This document shows positions 5,888-6,930 of a stretch of DNA of 6,930 nucleotides, piece after piece. The position numbers and the translations under genes were made by a program. Position 1 is the stretch's first letter. The number at the start of each line of letters is the position of its first letter. Origin of the DNA: Minisyncoccus sp041663305 (GTDB lineage: Bacteria > Patescibacteriota > Minisyncoccia > Minisyncoccales > Minisyncoccaceae). The stretch lies in NCBI GenBank assembly GCA_041663305.1, contig JBAYMT010000019.1, positions 1-6,930 on the forward strand, given 5' to 3'. Under the pieces are notes generated by a model. The model ran no database searches. It was not told the DNA's origin and saw nothing but the letters and a program-made list of their open reading frames with translations.

Positions 5888-5989
5888 TCTTCAGTAAATC
5901 TTGTTCCACAAGATTTCTTCAGATCGGCCTCGCCAATCATTCGTTCGCTAGTTAGCGAACTCATACTGATTGGCTCCGGCTTCGAATCT
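5881..5989. repeat. Palindromic multi-hairpin element, distal (element A2)
   Basis: Terminal inverted repeats AGATTCG (5881-5887) and CGAATCT (5983-5989) enclose two hairpins: AAATCTTG-ttcca-CAAGATTT (5896-5916), and an outer stem CCAATCA...TGATTGG (5933-5973) with an inner stem GTTCGCT-agtt-AGCGAAC (5943-5960). The whole can fold like a cloverleaf. On the minus strand it opens with GATTCGAAGCCGGAGC, closely matching the start of the next element. Confidence 0.7.
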
Positions 5990-5991
5990 TA

Positions 5992-6008
5992 GGACCCAAG
6001 GAGATTCG
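5992..6008 (-). repeat. Copy of tRNA-Ala 3' end, proximal copy
   Basis: Same 17 bases as tRNA-Ala 6134-6150, exact. The three copies are spaced 142 and 121 bases apart, like repeated attachment sites or duplications ending exactly at the mature tRNA end. Confidence 0.9.
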
Positions 6009-6084
6009 CCTTTCGGTCGCTTCCTACTGGAAGCGCCTCAAGGTCGGGACTCGCTGCCAGTCGCAGCTCCGTCTTCGAATCTCC
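6000..6084. repeat. Palindromic multi-hairpin element, proximal (element A1)
   Basis: Terminal inverted repeats GGAGATTCG (6000-6008) and CGAATCTCC (6076-6084) match perfectly over 9 bases and correspond to the tRNA-Ala T-arm. Inside are CGCTTCC-tact-GGAAGCG (6018-6035) and GCTGC-cagtc-GCAGC (6053-6067). The second hairpin has the same five-base loop as a hairpin in the element after tRNA-Ile (6468-6482), although the stems differ. Confidence 0.7.
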
Positions 6085-6086
6085 TT

Positions 6087-6132
6087 CTTGATAAGAAAAA
6101 GACATACTCTCGTATGTCTTTTTTTTATCAAG
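6087..6132 (-). terminator. Long terminator-like hairpin directly after tRNA-Ala
   Basis: The minus strand reads CTTGATAA, an A run, GACATAC-GAGA-GTATGTC, a T run, then TTATCAAG: a nearly perfect stem of about 20 pairs starting at the base after the tRNA end. The T run after the inner stem makes it a good intrinsic terminator for the rRNA/tRNA transcript, and its base could also guide tRNA 3' processing. Confidence 0.75.
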
Positions 6133-6205
6133 TGGACCCAAGGAGATTCGAACTCCTGACCTCCTCTTTGCAAAAGAGGCGCGCTACCAACTGCGCTATG
6201 GGCCC
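6133..6205 (-). tRNA. tRNA-Ala (anticodon UGC)
   Basis: 73 bases forming a full cloverleaf: acceptor GGGCCCA/TGGGTCC containing the G3-U70 pair that identifies alanine tRNA, D-arm GCGC/GCGC, anticodon stem CCTCT/AGAGG with loop TTTGCAA (anticodon TGC), and T-arm AGGAG-TTCGAAT-CTCCT. The discriminator is A and CCA is not encoded (CTT follows). With tRNA-Ile it forms the usual 16S-23S spacer pair, but no 23S follows. Confidence 0.97.
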
Positions 6206-6239
6206 ATGTATTTATAATTTTACTTGCATTGACAATTTT

Positions 6240-6296
6240 CGCCTTCGAGTCCAAGAAACTTCGCTCATGTATTTTTAAGCTCCATGCGACTCGCCC
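6240..6296. repeat. Inverted repeat CGCCTTCGAGTC...GACTCGCCC upstream of tRNA-Ala
   Basis: CGAGTC (6246-6251) and GACTCG (6288-6293) are perfect inverted repeats 36 bases apart. The ends share the (A)GGCGAGTC and GACTCGAAGGCG wording of the other elements, so this looks like a shorter or degraded member of the same family. Confidence 0.45.
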
Positions 6297-6365
6297 TTCA
6301 ATAATTTCCTGTTGGAAATTTTTCAGGGCCAGCCTCAGGCTCAGACAGCCTTCCGGCTTCTCGTC
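6288..6365. repeat. Multi-hairpin element between the tRNAs (element I2)
   Basis: It contains a long hairpin GCCCT...AATTTCC-tgtt-GGAAATT...AGGGC (6293-6329) followed by AGCC-tca-GGCT (6331-6341) and AGCC-ttcc-GGCT (6347-6358). On the minus strand it opens with GACGAGAAGCCGGA and closes with GGGCGAGTC, the same boundary words as the neighbouring elements. Confidence 0.55.
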
Positions 6366-6416
6366 TAGGCGTTAGCCTTATCAATCCTGTCGATGAACTT
6401 ACTTCTAACTTTGGCC

Positions 6417-6498
6417 TGGACTCGCCATAAAATATTTTTCTGCTGAAAAATTTTTACGGCCGCGCTCGGCACCAGTCGTGCCTGCGCGTTCTCGTCCA
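6417..6498. repeat. Multi-hairpin element after tRNA-Ile (element I1)
   Basis: The closing stem TGGAC (6417-6421)/GTCCA (6494-6498) encloses GCCATAAAATATTTTTC...GGC (hairpin 6424-6460) and GCGC...GGCAC-cagtc-GTGCC...GCGC (6462-6487). Its left end, GCCTGGACTCG (6414-6424), is an exact 11-base copy of the tRNA-Ile T-arm end at 6565-6575. The design parallels the elements after tRNA-Ala. Confidence 0.65.
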
Positions 6499-6513
6499 TG
6501 TATAACCTTAGCG

Positions 6514-6555
6514 TGTTAACGTATTTACCCAATAAATTGGGTAAATACGTTAACA
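6514..6555. repeat. Perfect 19-pair hairpin directly after tRNA-Ile
   Basis: TGTTAACGTATTTACCCAA and its exact reverse complement flank a four-base loop (TAAA). It starts two bases after the tRNA-Ile end. No T run follows, so it is not an ordinary terminator. It may be a processing signal or an extrudable DNA palindrome. It occupies the same place as the hairpin after tRNA-Ala. Confidence 0.8.
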
Positions 6556-6557
6556 TG

Positions 6558-6631
6558 TGGGTATGCCTGGACTCGAACCAGGGACCTCGTCATTATCAGT
6601 GACGCGCTCTAACCAGCTGAGCTACACACCC
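6558..6631 (-). tRNA. tRNA-Ile (anticodon GAU)
   Basis: 74 bases: acceptor GGGTGTG/CATACCC, D-arm GCTC/GAGC, anticodon stem CGTCA/TGACG with loop CTGATAA (anticodon GAT), and T-arm CCTGG-TTCGAGT-CCAGG. The discriminator is A and CCA is not encoded. It is the first tRNA after 16S, as in many rRNA operons. Confidence 0.97.
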
Positions 6632-6650
6632 GTAAATGCTCTCTATATAA

Positions 6651-6681
6651 CTAAAGAGCCAATAGTAATAAGGCTCTTTAG
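6651..6681. repeat. Hairpin between 16S and tRNA-Ile
   Basis: CTAAAGAGCC and GGCTCTTTAG form a perfect 10-base inverted repeat around an 11-base loop. There is no T run. It is a likely rRNA/tRNA processing structure in the precursor. Confidence 0.6.
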
Positions 6682-6717
6682 TGGTGTTTCCAAATTAAGT
6701 TCTTAAGAGTTGTTCCG

Positions 6718-6755
6718 CCTAGTCTCTGCTTTTAGGTACAGCGACTAAGACCTAA
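6718..6755 (-). other. Possible pseudoknot in the 16S-tRNA spacer
   Basis: On the minus strand CTTAGTCGCTG (6739-6749) pairs with CAGAGACTAGG (6718-6728) with one G-A mismatch. TTAGGT (6750-6755) pairs with ACCTAA (6732-6737), which is the loop of that hairpin. The two are alternatives or together a pseudoknot. Function unknown. Confidence 0.45.
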
Positions 6756-6756
6756 T

Positions 6757-6787
6757 GATTAATTCAGTGATCACTCGCGAATTAATC
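6757..6787. repeat. Nested palindromes just after the 16S end
   Basis: GATTAATTC (6757-6765) and GAATTAATC (6779-6787) form a perfect 9-base inverted repeat. The sequence between contains the perfect palindrome AGTGATCACT (6766-6775). Probably a processing stem of the rRNA precursor. Confidence 0.55.
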
Positions 6788-6807
6788 GTTACCGACTCTT
6801 TCAAAAT

Positions 6808-6930
6808 AAAAATAAATAGTCCACGAGCAGCTTCCGCTACCCGTGCCTTGTTACGACTTCGTCCCTCTTACTGAGCCTGCCTTAGGTCCACAAAGTGGAA
6901 CTTCGGGCATTCCCAACTCGCTTGACGTGA
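6808..6930 (-). rRNA. 16S ribosomal RNA, 3' end (partial), without anti-Shine-Dalgarno
   Basis: The minus strand contains hallmarks of the 16S 3' end: GTTGGGAATGCCCGAAGT, a short helix 44 tip, and the universal GAAGTCGTAACAAGG with the decoding adenines. Helix 45 follows as CACGGGTAGC-GGAA-GCTGCTCGTG (6822-6845), fully paired with the dimethyl-adenine GGAA loop. After the helix, where bacteria normally have GGATCACCTCCTT, the sequence is GACTATTTATTTTTATTTT, with no CCTCC. The end at 6808 is placed by distance from helix 45. The rest of the gene lies beyond the right edge. Confidence 0.9.

Noticed and set aside
5871..6150. CRISPR array suggested by the 17-base repeats at 121-142 base spacing.
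   Set aside because: The spacing is far too long and irregular, the repeat is a tRNA end, and no cas gene is present.
6206..6234. A separate promoter for tRNA-Ala (TATAAA-like string just upstream).
   Set aside because: No -35 stands at a proper distance (TTGTCA is only 13 bases away), and cotranscription with 16S and tRNA-Ile explains expression.
6024..6556. Open frames of 60-100 codons across the tRNA genes and their spacers on both strands.
   Set aside because: They run through tRNA genes and inverted repeats and have no protein-like features or promoters.
6703..6821. An intron in 16S, with GGAACAACTCTTAA (6703-6716) as the displaced 3' end and GCAGAGACTAG resembling a group I R element.
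   Set aside because: The gap is only about 100 bases, too short for a group I or II intron. No matching S element (TAGTC) occurs downstream, and the supposed 3' exon lacks CCTCC as well. The resemblance is weak (10 of 14 bases).

Overview
The window looks like a piece of an AT-rich genome from the Candidate Phyla Radiation (Patescibacteria), most likely the Parcubacteria group. The evidence is the style of the 16S rRNA 3' end (a very short helix 44 tip and a rebuilt helix 45), the small compact genes with no recognised homologues, a minimal pseudopilin, and tRNA genes that do not encode CCA. Every gene I can support lies on the minus strand, so transcription runs from high to low coordinates.

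Layout, in the direction of transcription: the 3' end of a 16S rRNA gene (6808-6930, entering from the right edge); a structured spacer; tRNA-Ile(GAU); a 350-base spacer full of inverted repeats; tRNA-Ala(UGC); a long terminator-like hairpin; and an array of two palindromic elements, each ending in a copy of the tRNA-Ala 3' end. No 23S gene follows. Next come a type IV pilin/pseudopilin gene, a TerC/DUF475-type membrane protein, a small MscS-related membrane protein, two tiny orphan genes each with its own terminator, and a 738-residue protein with a cold-shock domain inside a charged, coiled-coil-rich chain. The left 570 bases have no gene. They hold two consensus-like promoters in tandem firing left, a possible operator, two copies of a known type of palindromic repeat and several large hairpins. 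This could be the leader of an untranslated RNA gene beyond the left edge.

The main biological signal is at the 16S 3' end. Helix 45 is intact (10 paired bases and a GGAA loop), but the sequence after it, where CCUCC (the anti-Shine-Dalgarno) should stand, is a U/A-rich tail. None of the six protein genes has a Shine-Dalgarno sequence before its start, and at least one transcript appears nearly leaderless. The two observations agree and suggest initiation without SD pairing.

The second signal is the parallel arrangement 'tRNA - long perfect hairpin - multi-hairpin element ending in a copy of that tRNA's T-arm' after both tRNAs. The stems are kept while their sequences differ. This looks like a family of small tRNA-tail-derived elements, or conserved processing structures, that I do not recognise.
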